Translations under genes and position numbers: made by a program
Notes under the pieces: model-generated
What the model saw: only the letters and a program-made list of their open reading frames with translations
Told to the model about the DNA's origin: nothing
The model's database searches: none
Shown here: positions 19,445 through 27,662 of the stretch, one piece after another
Layout of the letters: every line of letters begins with the position of its first letter
How positions within the stretch are numbered: position 1 is the stretch's first letter
Assembly: GCA_003666325.1 (NCBI GenBank)
Contig: QPIL01000109.1
Coordinates: 1-45,742 of the forward strand
Source: Methylococcales symbiont of Iophon sp. n. MRB-2018
GTDB lineage: Bacteria > Pseudomonadota > Gammaproteobacteria > Methylococcales > Methylomonadaceae
Reading direction: 5' to 3'
DNA length: 45,742 nucleotides

Positions 19445-19486
19445 TTTAAAAAATCATGGTACAACGCAGTGAAACTTGACAATTAT
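19445..19486 (-). repeat. Second fragment of the IS1182-like transposase N-terminus
   Basis: About 42 bp (AAAAAATCATGGTACAACG, then GTGAAACTTGACA on the minus strand) match the start of the remnant at 8787-8825 with a few substitutions. It separates the two broken toxin genes. Confidence 0.6.
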
Positions 19487-19511
19487 TTACATCAGGAGTT
19501 ATGTTTTTTAG

Positions 19512-20053
19512 TTAAGGTCTAAAAGTGAATAAATCAAAATACAAAAGTCGAGTTTCGTCTGGTTGGTCTTTTTGACTTAAAAATGAAAAACCATTTTTGT
19601 TATAAAATCTAATGGTATCTGGATTGTTATTTGCATCAACTATTATGAATCGACAACCTGTTTTATTTCCTTCTGTGAACCAGCCTTTTATGAAATTTAG
19701 AATTTTAGAACCAATTCCATTAGATTGTTTACATTTGGATGTTGCTAACCTTCCAATTTTTACTGAGGGTAAGCTTGAATATATTTTGCAGTGGGGGATA
19801 AGGTTTGTGGCTCGTTTAAATGCAGATCTGGGGAATAACTCTTTTTTTATAGCATCATTTGAAATACTGAAGTATGCAACCAACGCATCATTTTGTTCTA
19901 CCGCGTAGGTAACAGCTAGGAGTTGCCTGCAACTTTCTATTGAATCTTTTTGGAAAAATTCATTAAGATCTGCATCTGCACAATCAAAATGCGGACGAAG
20001 GTCAGCGGACGAAGGTCATTGGTACTTAACCGTCTTACTTTAAAATCAATCAA
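19512..20053 (-). pseudogene. GNAT-family acetyltransferase toxin, frameshifted by a 14-bp duplication
   Basis: The open segment 19512-19987 reads FDCADADLNEFFQKDSIES, then LLAVTYAVEQNDALVAYFSI, the acetyl-CoA loop KQSNGIGSKIL and the late RFYNKNGFSFL. This is the layout of TacT-like GNAT toxins that acetylate aminoacyl-tRNA. Just upstream, the 14-mer at 19991-20004 is repeated at 20005-20018 and shifts the frame into a stop. Removing one copy restores an open frame back to a TTG overlapping the antitoxin stop (codons for STNDLRPHFDC). As sequenced it should not give a full toxin unless translation starts inside or the repeat contracts. Confidence 0.75.
19991..20018. repeat. 14-bp perfect tandem duplication inside the toxin gene
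   Basis: GCGGACGAAGGTCA occurs twice in a row. Because 14 is not a multiple of three, gaining or losing one copy switches the toxin reading frame. Confidence 0.95.
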
Positions 20054-20213
20054 CGCTTGTAGGCTCGATCACCTCAAAACGTCGGTAGGAATCCATTGTT
20101 CTTTCATATTCCTGAGAAGAAACTTTTTTAGACTCATTTTCTTTGATAGCATCTTCGAATAGACGAGCATCTTTTCCTGTAAGTATCGGAGTTTCTTTAA
20201 TTGGTCTTGCCAT
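20046..20213 (-). CDS. Small antitoxin-like protein paired with the GNAT gene
   Basis: This 55-residue protein starts MARPIKETPILTGKDARLFE and ends RRFEVIEPTSVD. I recall similar short proteins that begin MARPIKETP, contain LTGKDA, and sit directly upstream of GNAT toxins. Here the stop codon overlaps the predicted toxin start. A longer reading upstream exists, but the ATG at 20211-20213 is preceded by GAAGG about nine bases away and gives the family N-terminus. It probably binds and neutralises the acetyltransferase, and may repress its own promoter. It is not an evident ribbon-helix-helix DUF1778 protein; the fold is unknown to me. Confidence 0.7.
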   Translation of the reverse strand: MARPIKETPILTGKDARLFEDAIKENESKKVSSQEYERTMDSYRRFEVIEPTSVD

Positions 20214-20253
20214 AAAAGCACCTTCTAAGTAAAGTATGTAATACCCTATTAAC

Positions 20254-20269
20254 GGGTAATTAATTACCC
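20254..20269. promoter_or_regulatory. Palindromic operator candidate upstream of the antitoxin
   Basis: GGGTAATTAATTACCC is a perfect 16-bp palindrome 41 bp before the antitoxin start. An overlapping ACCC-tattaac-GGGT half-site pair lies just beside it. The position suits autoregulation by an antitoxin-toxin complex. Further upstream, 20270-20460 shows nothing I recognise. Confidence 0.5.
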
Positions 20270-20525
20270 TCTTTTGGGACACGACTTTAACAAAAAGTTC
20301 AGTATAAAGCAATAAATTGATAATAAACACTAACTTTTTAAAGCAAAGGCAATCAAAGCTATTGCAAAAAAAATGAGGCAAATGAACAAGAAAATGAGAG
20401 TGGTTAGACCATTTAAAGATTACAAATAACAAAGCCTTGTTTAGTTTAGGAATCAAGGGGTCGAGGAATCAAGGGGTCGGAGTAATTGATTTATATAAAA
20501 CCTCCCCACCCAACCCCAGTTCTGG

Positions 20526-20697
20526 TGCGTGGGCAGAGATTGTTCCAGACAATCTTACTGCATTTCCACCATCCTTGGCGGTCGCAGAGATTGTTCCAGA
20601 CAATCTTACTGCATTTCCACCATCCTTGGCGGTCGCAGAGATTGTTCCAGACAATCTTACTGCATTTCCACCATCCCTGGTGGGCAAATGCACCCTA
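20526..20697. repeat. Second GTAG hairpin element with a 3 x 51-bp array in its loop
   Basis: Units start at 20533, 20584 and 20635; the last ends near 20683. They are the reverse complement of the 52-bp units at 1321-1524, one base shorter at the GTC/GCAG junction. The array is again enclosed by the hairpin arms (GGTGCGTGGGC on the left, GCAAATGCACCCTAC on the right). Confidence 0.9.
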
Positions 20698-20721
20698 CTT
20701 CTAAGATTATCCCCAGAAGAT

Positions 20722-20750
20722 CCGTAGGGTGCGTTCCACGCACCAGAACT
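20722..20750 (+). repeat. GTAG-type REP-like hairpin
   Basis: GTAG is followed by GGTGCGTTCCACGCACC, then AGAACTAATC, the same tail that follows the array at 1524. This is the uninterrupted form of the element. Confidence 0.78.
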
Positions 20751-20767
20751 AATCAAAAATCAAGGGG

Positions 20768-20806
20768 TCTTTAGTCTTTAGTCCTGAGTCCTGAGTCTTT
20801 AGTCCT
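20768..20806. repeat. Period-7 minisatellite
   Basis: Five to six units of TTTAGTC and CTGAGTC follow AATCAAAAATCAAGGGG, as at 1554. The rest of the gap up to fmt shows nothing else I recognise. Confidence 0.85.
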
Positions 20807-20926
20807 TTTTTAGGCTGATAGGGGTGGTTTTTGGTTTGGGTTTTCAAGGATTGACTATTTAGTTTAGTGCCTAGCCTAAGAACTAATTACCCCTGACCAC
20901 ACAGAGCGTGGGAACCAGAGAAAACC

Positions 20927-21850
20927 TTACCCAAGAACAACACCATCAATACTCTGTGCATTTAAAAAAGCCTGAATGTTCATCCTTTTTTTTCCAGGAA
21001 ATTGAATTTCAAGTAAATCAATAACACCTTGTCCTGCACACACACAGACCCGTTTATTTTGTTGAACTACCGTACCTGCTGGTAAGCTGAAAGTATCAGA
21101 GCTTATAGCCGCCTTCCAGATGCGTAAAACCTTACCCTGGCATAAAGTTTGAGCAACAGGCCAACTGTTAAGCCCTCTAACTTGTCGGTCAATTTCTAAG
21201 GCTGACTGCTTCCAGTTGATTAAAGCTTCCTTTTTGTCTAGTTTTTCTGCATAAGTGACCTGTGATTCATCTTGTTGACTGGCAACAGCCGTTCCATTTT
21301 CAATTTGATCTAATACCTTAAGTAGACCCATTGCACCAAGCTCAGCTAATTTATCATGTAAGTCACTACTGGTATGATACGGTTCAATGGTGCATTGCTC
21401 TTTGTACAACATATCTCCAGCATCCAGTTTTTTGATAACTTGGATGATAGTAATACCCGTTGAAAGATCACCAGCCATTACCGCGCGATGAATAGGAGCC
21501 GCACCTCTCCAGCGTGGTAATAAAGAGCCATGAATGTTGATACATCCCAGTTTGGGAACATCTAAAACAGCTTGAGGCAAGATGATGCCATAAGCCACTA
21601 CCACCATCAGATCGGCTTCAAATGAGGATAATAATTTTAAATCCTCTGCCGTTTTTAATGTTTCGGCTTGAAAAACGGGGATATTAACACTTAAAGCTAA
21701 ATTTTTAATCGGACTGGGGCTGGGTTTTCTACCTCTCCCAGCAGGTCTGTCGGGTTGTGTGTACACAGCACAAACCTGGTGTTTTGATTCTATTAATTGT
21801 TGTAAAGCAGGGGCTGCAAAATCAGGCGTTCCGGCAAAAATAATCTTCAT
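20927..21850 (-). CDS. fmt: Methionyl-tRNA formyltransferase
   Basis: Fmt formylates initiator Met-tRNA using 10-formyltetrahydrofolate. The 307 residues carry the N-terminal FAGTPDFAAP, the tRNA-contacting loop QPDRPAGRGRK, and the catalytic block GCINIHGSLLPRWRGAAP with its Asn-x-His. DAGDML follows, with a complete C-terminal OB-type domain (RQVRGLNSWPVA). It starts two bases after the def stop codon, so def-fmt is an operon with tight spacing. Confidence 0.97.
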   Translation of the reverse strand: MKIIFAGTPDFAAPALQQLIESKHQVCAVYTQPDRPAGRGRKPSPSPIKNLALSVNIPVFQAETLKTAEDLKLLSSFEADLMVVVAYGIILPQAVLDVPKLGCINIHGSLLPRWRGAAPIHRAVMAGDLSTGITIIQVIKKLDAGDMLYKEQCTIEPYHTSSDLHDKLAELGAMGLLKVLDQIENGTAVASQQDESQVTYAEKLDKKEALINWKQSALEIDRQVRGLNSWPVAQTLCQGKVLRIWKAAISSDTFSLPAGTVVQQNKRVCVCAGQGVIDLLEIQFPGKKRMNIQAFLNAQSIDGVVLG

Positions 21851-21852
21851 AT

Positions 21853-22362
21853 TTATTTTTTACCTGCCTGTTTATGAATTTTTTCTAGTTTAGCCTTGAT
21901 TCTTTGTCGTTTAAGTGGCGACAAATAATCGATAAACAGTTTGCCTTCTAGGTGATCTATTTCATGTTGAATGCAAACGGCTAAAAGTTCATCAGCTTCC
22001 AATTCAAATGCCAGCCCATCTTTATCCTGTGCCTTTACTTTTATCTGTTCTGCACGAGTAACATATTCAAAGAAGCTGGGTACGGATAAACAGCCCTCTT
22101 TAGATTCTTCCTCACCTGTTTGTTCTATAATCTCAGGATTAATTAAAAACAGGGGCTGGTTTTTTTCTTCACTGACATCAATAACAATGACACGTTGATG
22201 AATATTAACCTGAGTGGCTGCTAATCCACAGCCACGAGATTCATACATAGTTTCCAGCATGTCATCAAGCAGTGTTTTGATTGTTTGATCAAAATTAGCA
22301 ACTTGTTTTGCTTTTTTACGCAAGCGCTTGTCAGGAAACTCAAGAACAGTTAAAAGGCTCAA
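21853..22362 (-). CDS. def: Peptide deformylase
   Basis: Def removes the N-formyl group from nascent proteins using a ferrous iron centre. The 169 residues contain all three family motifs: GCGLAATQV (motif 1, residues 44-52), EGCLSVP with metal ligand C91 (motif 2), and QHEIDHLEG with H133, E134 and H137 (motif 3). The start gives the usual [16 protein letters not shown]-terminus. It is the first gene of def-fmt and is divergent from mcl. Confidence 0.97.
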   Translation of the reverse strand: MSLLTVLEFPDKRLRKKAKQVANFDQTIKTLLDDMLETMYESRGCGLAATQVNIHQRVIVIDVSEEKNQPLFLINPEIIEQTGEEESKEGCLSVPSFFEYVTRAEQIKVKAQDKDGLAFELEADELLAVCIQHEIDHLEGKLFIDYLSPLKRQRIKAKLEKIHKQAGKK

Positions 22363-22729
22363 TTACAACTCCAGTTTAAAAATGTTTAACAATAGGAATG
22401 AAATATACATTTTACTCATTGAGAATGTATACCCAATAAATTTTCAGTCCTTTATGCTGACAATTTTATCCGATTGCAAACAAAATCTAAACAAGCTTTG
22501 TTATTTATGGGCTAAGAAATCAATAGTGGGACACCACAAGTTTTGACTACATAATTATAATAGCCCCTATTTTAAAGTAGCGAAAATATTCAGCTTTGGC
22601 TAAAATATCAAAGCAGAAAGTAATGCTGTTTTTAGAGATGACGGGGGTGAATATTCGTCAATTGGTAGTGGCACGTTTATGAGTCGAATTCAAGTATCTC
22701 CATAAATTCAATAAAGCTAAAAGTCAGAT
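22363..22729. other. Divergent intergenic region between def and mcl
   Basis: These 367 bases are AT-rich and contain no tRNA, terminator or repeat family seen elsewhere in the window. A short open stretch near 22612-22700 has no recognisable product. Promoters for def (minus) and mcl (plus) must lie here or just beyond. Confidence 0.5.
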
Positions 22730-22757
22730 TTGACAATCAATTATCAAAACGTAAAAT
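22730..22757 (+). promoter_or_regulatory. Sigma-70-type promoter candidate for mcl-mtkAB
   Basis: A consensus -35 box TTGACA (22730-22735) and a -10-like TAAAAT (22752-22757) are 16 bases apart, about 85 bp before the mcl start codon. Confidence 0.5.
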
Positions 22758-22842
22758 GATCGGTCGATTGTAGGTTTTGTATTTTTAATACGGTGTTAAT
22801 TTTAAAAATATATTCACTGTTTCTAAAAAGTTAGGTATTTAT

Positions 22843-23796
22843 ATGAGTCATACATTATATGAGACCAATGTTCAACGTGTTCAGCGTTGTGAACTGGCTG
22901 TTCCTGGGTCAAACCCTGGTATGTTTGAGAAAGCAATGAAAAGTGGAGCAGACTTCATTTTTCTTGATCTTGAGGATGCTGTGGCACCTGATGATAAATT
23001 GCAGGCGCGTAAAAATGTTATTGAAGCTATTAATGACATGAGCTGGGCTGAGCATGGTGTCACTATTTCTGTAAGAATAAATGGTTTGGATACAGAATTT
23101 ATGGTGCGTGATGTCGTTGATTTGATGGAGCAATGTGGAGAAAAACTGAACACAATACTCATACCTAAAGTAGGTGTTTATGCTGATGTGTATATGCTTG
23201 ATTCAATGATCAATCAGTTAGAAATGCAAGAAAGACTAAAAAATAAGGTGGGTATTGAGTGTTTGATTGAAACTGCTTTGGGGATGGCAAATGTTGAAGA
23301 TATTGCTAAACAAGGAGCCATTGGTGGGCGTATGGAAGCTTTGCATTTTGGTGTGGCCGATTATGCTGCCAGTAACCGTGCAAGAACGATAAATATTGGT
23401 GGATTAAACCCTGACTATCCAGGAGATCAATGGCATTCAGCAATCAGTCGAATGACCGTTGCCTGCCGAGCATACGGTTTAAGGCCGATTGACGGGCCTT
23501 TTGGTGATATTAAAGACCCTGAAGGTTATAAATTGGCAGCTAAAAGATCCGCTGCATTAGGTTGTGAAGGTAAATGGGCAATTCATCCTTCCCAAATTGA
23601 GTTGGCGAATGAGATATTTACTCCTCCAGCCTCTGAAATTGATAACGCAAAACGTATTTTAGTTGCGTTAAAAGAAGCGGCGGCAGAGGGTAAAGGTGCG
23701 GCTGCACTAGATGGACGTTTAATTGATGCTGCTTCCGAAAAAATGGCGCAGAATGTTGTTAAATCAGCTGAAGCGATTGCTGCAAAAACCAAATAA
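22843..23796 (+). CDS. mcl: Malyl-CoA lyase (CitE/HpcH-HpaI superfamily)
   Basis: The enzyme cleaves (S)-malyl-CoA to glyoxylate and acetyl-CoA, the closing step of the serine cycle. The 317 residues contain the superfamily landmarks: AVPGSNPGMFEKA near the N-terminus, FIFLDLEDAVAPDDK with metal-binding acidic residues, SVRINGLDT with its substrate arginine, and IECLIETALGMANVEDIA. GRMEALHFGVADYAASN and EGKWAIHPSQIELANEIF follow. The full Mcl length and the adjacent malate thiokinase genes favour malyl-CoA lyase over citrate lyase beta. It is the first gene of an operon, twelve bases before mtkA. Confidence 0.93.
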   Translation: MSHTLYETNVQRVQRCELAVPGSNPGMFEKAMKSGADFIFLDLEDAVAPDDKLQARKNVIEAINDMSWAEHGVTISVRINGLDTEFMVRDVVDLMEQCGEKLNTILIPKVGVYADVYMLDSMINQLEMQERLKNKVGIECLIETALGMANVEDIAKQGAIGGRMEALHFGVADYAASNRARTINIGGLNPDYPGDQWHSAISRMTVACRAYGLRPIDGPFGDIKDPEGYKLAAKRSAALGCEGKWAIHPSQIELANEIFTPPASEIDNAKRILVALKEAAAEGKGAAALDGRLIDAASEKMAQNVVKSAEAIAAKTK

Positions 23797-23808
23797 TATA
23801 GGAAAATT

Positions 23809-25005
23809 ATGGATATTCATGAGTATCAAGCGAAAGAAATTTTAGCGGGCTATGGTGTCAGAGTTGCTGATGGAGGCTTGGCATATAGCCCCGAAGATGC
23901 GGTACAGCGTGCTAGAGAAATTGGCGGTGATGTTTGGGCAGTTAAAGCCCAGATTCATTCAGGGGCACGTAGCAAAGCGGGTGGTGTTAAAATCTGCAAA
24001 TCTTATGAAGAAGTCGAGGTTGCTGCTGAAGCTATGTTGGGGCATCGTTTGGTGACCCAGCAAACAGGTTCTGCTGGTAAAGTTTGTTTAAGGTTATATA
24101 TTGAAGCTGGAACTAAAATAGCAAAAGAACTCTATTTTAGTTTGTTGGTTGACCGTGCTCATGAAAGTATCATAATGGTCGGCTCTGCTGAGGGTGGTGT
24201 AGATATTGAGGCGTTAGCCGAAAATAGTCCTAAAAAAATCAAGAAAATTCAAATTGATCCTGCGGTCGGTTTGCTAGACTTTCAGGCGAGAGAAATGGCT
24301 TTTTATCTTGGGCTAGAACCTTCTCAAATTAGTCCAGCGGTCAAATTAATTTCGGGTTGTTATCGAGCAATGTGTGACTTAGATGCCAATATGATAGAAA
24401 TAAACCCACTGATTGTAACCGAGGGGAGTGGTAAATTAATGATTATGGATGCGAAAATGAGCTTTGATGATAACGCCTTGTTTCGCAGACAAAAAGTGGC
24501 AGAACTACGCGATAAAAGCCAGGAAGATAAGCGGGAAATGGCAGCAGCAGATCGGGGTCTGAGTTATGTCGGTTTAGATGGTGATATTGGTTGTATGATT
24601 AATGGTGCTGGCTTGGCTATGGCAACCATGGATATGATTAAATTGGCAGGTGGAAAACCTGCTAATTTTCTGGATGTGGGTGGTGGTGCATCAGCAGAAC
24701 GTACAGAAAAAGCATTTCGCCTAGTATTAGCTGATGAAGGTGTAAAAGCTATGCTGGTTAATATTTTTGCTGGAATCAATCGATGTGATTGGATAGCAGA
24801 AGGCGTGGTACATGCGGTCAAGAAAATTAATATGAAAATACCTTTGATTGTTCGCTTATCCGGGACCCATGTTGAAGAAGGTCGGAGAATAATTGAAGAA
24901 AGTGGTTTGCCAATTATTACCGCAACCACTTTAGCAGAAGCTGCTGAAAAAGCAGTTGCTGCACGTAACGAACAAGTCGCCAAAGAAGCAAAGGAAGCCG
25001 CATAA
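23809..25005 (+). CDS. mtkA: Malate-CoA ligase (malate thiokinase), beta subunit
   Basis: With MtkB this ATP-grasp subunit activates malate to malyl-CoA using ATP. The 398 residues start MDIHEYQAKEILAGYGV like succinyl-CoA synthetase beta (SucC). They contain VWAVKAQIHSGARSKAGGVK, the metal/nucleotide segment EINPLIVTE, and the CoA-ligase domain with FLDVGGGASAERTEKAF and VNIFAGINRCDWIAEGV. The Leu/Ile-rich VRLSGTHVEEG is near the C-terminus. SucC homology alone cannot separate the two enzymes; the mcl neighbour points to malate. The stop and the mtkB start share one base (TAATG). Confidence 0.92.
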   Translation: MDIHEYQAKEILAGYGVRVADGGLAYSPEDAVQRAREIGGDVWAVKAQIHSGARSKAGGVKICKSYEEVEVAAEAMLGHRLVTQQTGSAGKVCLRLYIEAGTKIAKELYFSLLVDRAHESIIMVGSAEGGVDIEALAENSPKKIKKIQIDPAVGLLDFQAREMAFYLGLEPSQISPAVKLISGCYRAMCDLDANMIEINPLIVTEGSGKLMIMDAKMSFDDNALFRRQKVAELRDKSQEDKREMAAADRGLSYVGLDGDIGCMINGAGLAMATMDMIKLAGGKPANFLDVGGGASAERTEKAFRLVLADEGVKAMLVNIFAGINRCDWIAEGVVHAVKKINMKIPLIVRLSGTHVEEGRRIIEESGLPIITATTLAEAAEKAVAARNEQVAKEAKEAA

Positions 25006-25892
25006 TGTCTATTTTTATTGATGAAAAAACAACGATAATTGTACAAGGTTTTACTGGGAAAATTGGTTCTTTTCACGCCCAGGATATGATCAAATATGGT
25101 TCAAATGTAGTGGGTGGTATTACCCCAGGTAAAGGGGGGCAAACGCATTTACAACGCCCTGTTTTTAATACGGTGCGTGAGGCAGTGGAACAACAAGGAG
25201 CCGAGGCAAGTATTATTTTTGTCCCCCCCGCATTTGCTGCAGACTCCATTATGGAAGCCGCTGAAGCAGGTATTAAGTATTGTGTTTCAATCACCGATGG
25301 TATTCCTACTCAGGATATGATGAAAGTTAAACAATTCTTGCGTAAATTCCCAAAAGATAAGCGTATGGTTTTAACAGGCCCCAATTGTGCAGGAACAATT
25401 AGTCCAGGAAAAACGATGTTAGGCATTATGCCTGGACATATTTATAAGCGAGGTATAGTGGGCATTGTGGGTCGCTCAGGTACTTTAGGTTATGAAGCTG
25501 CTGACCAAATGAAAGAGCTTGGAATAGGTGTTTCAACCTCTGTAGGCATAGGAGGTGATCCTATTAATGGAAGTTCACATCGTGATATTTTTGAAAAATT
25601 TGAACAGGATGATGAAACCAAAGTGGTTTTGATGATTGGAGAAATTGGAGGCTCGCAAGAAGTTGATGCGGGATTATATGCTAAAAAACAGATGAGTAAG
25701 CCTGTAGTAGCTTATATCGCAGGTTTGACCGCGCCTAAAGGGCGCCGGATGGGGCATGCGGGTGCTATTATTTGTTCTTCTGGGGAATCTGCAGCAGAAA
25801 AGGTTGAAATGTTACAAGATTTGGGTGTAATAATTGCTCCTACACCTTCGGCAATGGGGGAAACCATTGCTAACGTGTTAAGAAAAAGGTAA
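25005..25892 (+). CDS. mtkB: Malate-CoA ligase (malate thiokinase), alpha subunit
   Basis: This subunit binds CoA and carries the phosphohistidine of the malate thiokinase complex. The 295 residues match the SucD fold: VQGFTGKIGSFHAQDM (CoA-binding Rossmann loop), VVGGITPGKGG, GPNCAGTISPG, GRSGTLGYEAADQM, and GIGGDPINGS. RRMGHAGAIICSSG holds H251, the expected phosphorylated histidine. Translation is coupled to mtkA by the one-base overlap. A MITE with perfect 18-bp inverted ends begins three bases after the stop codon and may supply the transcript end. Confidence 0.93.
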   Translation: MSIFIDEKTTIIVQGFTGKIGSFHAQDMIKYGSNVVGGITPGKGGQTHLQRPVFNTVREAVEQQGAEASIIFVPPAFAADSIMEAAEAGIKYCVSITDGIPTQDMMKVKQFLRKFPKDKRMVLTGPNCAGTISPGKTMLGIMPGHIYKRGIVGIVGRSGTLGYEAADQMKELGIGVSTSVGIGGDPINGSSHRDIFEKFEQDDETKVVLMIGEIGGSQEVDAGLYAKKQMSKPVVAYIAGLTAPKGRRMGHAGAIICSSGESAAEKVEMLQDLGVIIAPTPSAMGETIANVLRKR

Positions 25893-25895
25893 TTT

Positions 25896-26054
25896 GAGAC
25901 CTCAGCATAACTCATAAACGGATAAAAAAGGCTAGAAACTTTCCCTCTTTCAGCCAAAATAACGCGCAATAGCCCACTATTACACTTGTATTTTGACTAA
26001 AACCTGAAAAATTCTATCGTTTTTTTCTCATCGCCAGAGTTATGCTGAGGTCTC
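25896..26054 (+). mobile_element. 159-bp MITE, copy B (intact ends)
   Basis: It starts GAGACCTCAGCATAACTC and ends GAGTTATGCTGAGGTCTC, perfect 18-bp inverted repeats. It encodes nothing. The interior holds the conserved GGATAAAAAAGGCTAG, the CAAAATAACG stretch, and CTAAAACCTGAAAAATTCTAT. It lies between the mtkB stop and tRNA-Leu. Copy C at 29726 is the same size in the opposite orientation. Confidence 0.93.
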
Positions 26055-26167
26055 AATTAAAGAGGGCTTCTTTATTCAAATTTTTCTTTATCCTATTCCA
26101 GTATAGTGTTGTAATAATTTTTTGTTGAATATGACATAGTAAGTAATTATAATGGGCGATTAATTAA

Positions 26168-26252
<85 letters not shown>

Positions 26253-26348
26253 TTTTAAAGTTAACGATAGTCATCGTTAATTTCTCATTTAGCACATATA
26301 GATAACATTCATCGGTTATCTAAAAAATCATAATATTGGGGTGAATTC

Positions 26349-27650
26349 ATGCAAGTTTCTGTCGAAAAGACATCAGAATTGAGTCGTAAAATGAGGGTAA
26401 GTATCCCTGAAGATATGATTCAGGAAAAAATGGAGGTTCGATTCAAGTCTTTAACACGCGAAGTTAAAATTGATGGTTTTCGCCCAGGCAAAGTACCTGT
26501 GCGTATTGTGAAAAAACTGTATGCCGGAAGAGTAAGAGAAGAAATCACTGGAAACTTAATTCAATCAAGCTATCTTGATGCTTTGAAAGAGCAAGACTTG
26601 AACCCAGCAGGGCGGCCACATATTCATCCTGTTGAGGAAGCGGCAGGTTTTGCATATACCGCTGAATTTGAAGTTTATCCAAAAGTTTCATTAGATAATG
26701 TGTCTTCTTTAGAAATTAAGAATCCGACAGCAACTGTTCAACAAGCTGATATTGATTCTATGGTGGCTACACTAAGAGATCAAAAGAAAGAATGGAAAAT
26801 TGTACAGCGTGTTTCAGCAAAAGGAGATAAAGTAACAGTTCACTTTTTAGGGGTTTGTGAAGGCGAAAACTTTACCAATGGTAAAGTTGAAAATCATTCA
26901 GTAGAAATTGGTTCTGGACAAATGATTGCTGGCTTTGAAGATGAATTAATCGGTTTGGAAGCGGGCGCCAATAAAGCTTTTAGTATTGATTTCCCTAAAG
27001 AACATAATAATAAAAAATTAGCCGGAAAAACAGCAGAATTTGAAGTTGAACTGGTCATAATAGAAGAAGCTGTTTTGCCAGAGATTGATGCTGAGTTCAT
27101 TAAAAATTACGGCGTTGAAGATGGTACTATGGAGTCTTTTAATATAGATGTTAAGTCAAATATGGAAAGAGAATTGATCCAAGGTTTAAAGGGAAACTTA
27201 AAAAATGCAGTGCTGGATGCCTTGTATGAAAAAATCGAAGTGACAGTGCCTAATGCGTTAATTGATCAAGAGATTGAAAGTATGATGAAACCTTATCAAG
27301 AGAATGCAAAAAAACAGAATATGAGTTTAAAGGATTTGGATTTACCGAGAAATCTATTTGAAAAACAAGCTAAACGTAGAGTTGCCTTAGGTCTTATTTT
27401 AGCTGAAGTGATTCAAAAAAATGCGATAAAAGTGGATGATGCGAAAGTACATACTACTTTAGAATATATGGCTAAAAATTATAACACCCCTTCAGATCTG
27501 CTTGATTGGTATTATTCCGATGAAAAAAGATTAAATGAAATTAAGCAAATAGTGCTTGAAGAACAAACCGTTGAATGGGTTGTTAGTCAGGCTAAAATGA
27601 CTGATGAAGCTGTTGATTTTGAAACTGTGATGAAAAAACAAGCAAACTAA
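26349..27650 (+). CDS. tig: Trigger factor (ribosome-bound chaperone/PPIase)
   Basis: Trigger factor binds near the ribosomal exit tunnel and shields nascent chains. The 433 residues hold an N-terminal ribosome-binding domain with the signature GFRPGKVP (about residues 40-47), followed by an FKBP-type PPIase domain (GDKVTVHFLGVCEGE through FPKEHNNKKLAGK). A long helical C-terminal chaperone domain completes it. GGGGTG precedes the ATG. It opens the conserved tig-clpP-clpX-lon-hup block; clpP follows after twelve bases. Confidence 0.97.
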   Translation: MQVSVEKTSELSRKMRVSIPEDMIQEKMEVRFKSLTREVKIDGFRPGKVPVRIVKKLYAGRVREEITGNLIQSSYLDALKEQDLNPAGRPHIHPVEEAAGFAYTAEFEVYPKVSLDNVSSLEIKNPTATVQQADIDSMVATLRDQKKEWKIVQRVSAKGDKVTVHFLGVCEGENFTNGKVENHSVEIGSGQMIAGFEDELIGLEAGANKAFSIDFPKEHNNKKLAGKTAEFEVELVIIEEAVLPEIDAEFIKNYGVEDGTMESFNIDVKSNMERELIQGLKGNLKNAVLDALYEKIEVTVPNALIDQEIESMMKPYQENAKKQNMSLKDLDLPRNLFEKQAKRRVALGLILAEVIQKNAIKVDDAKVHTTLEYMAKNYNTPSDLLDWYYSDEKRLNEIKQIVLEEQTVEWVVSQAKMTDEAVDFETVMKKQAN

Positions 27651-27662
27651 CTAAAGGTATTT

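Noticed and set aside
19612..19908. Plus-strand open frame of 98 codons
   Set aside because: It is the opposite-strand shadow of the GNAT gene, whose minus-strand frame carries the recognisable acetyl-CoA motif.
20214..20456. Longer antitoxin with about 81 extra N-terminal residues
   Set aside because: The extension is low-complexity hydrophobic sequence across the presumed promoter and palindrome; the internal ATG at 20213 has a ribosome site and the expected N-terminus.
20437..20774. Several open frames on both strands over the 51-bp array
   Set aside because: Same reason: repeat-derived frames with no ribosome site and no family similarity.
22612..22700. Short open stretch upstream of mcl
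   Set aside because: About 30 codons with no recognised family, start or ribosome site; not enough to call a gene or remnant.
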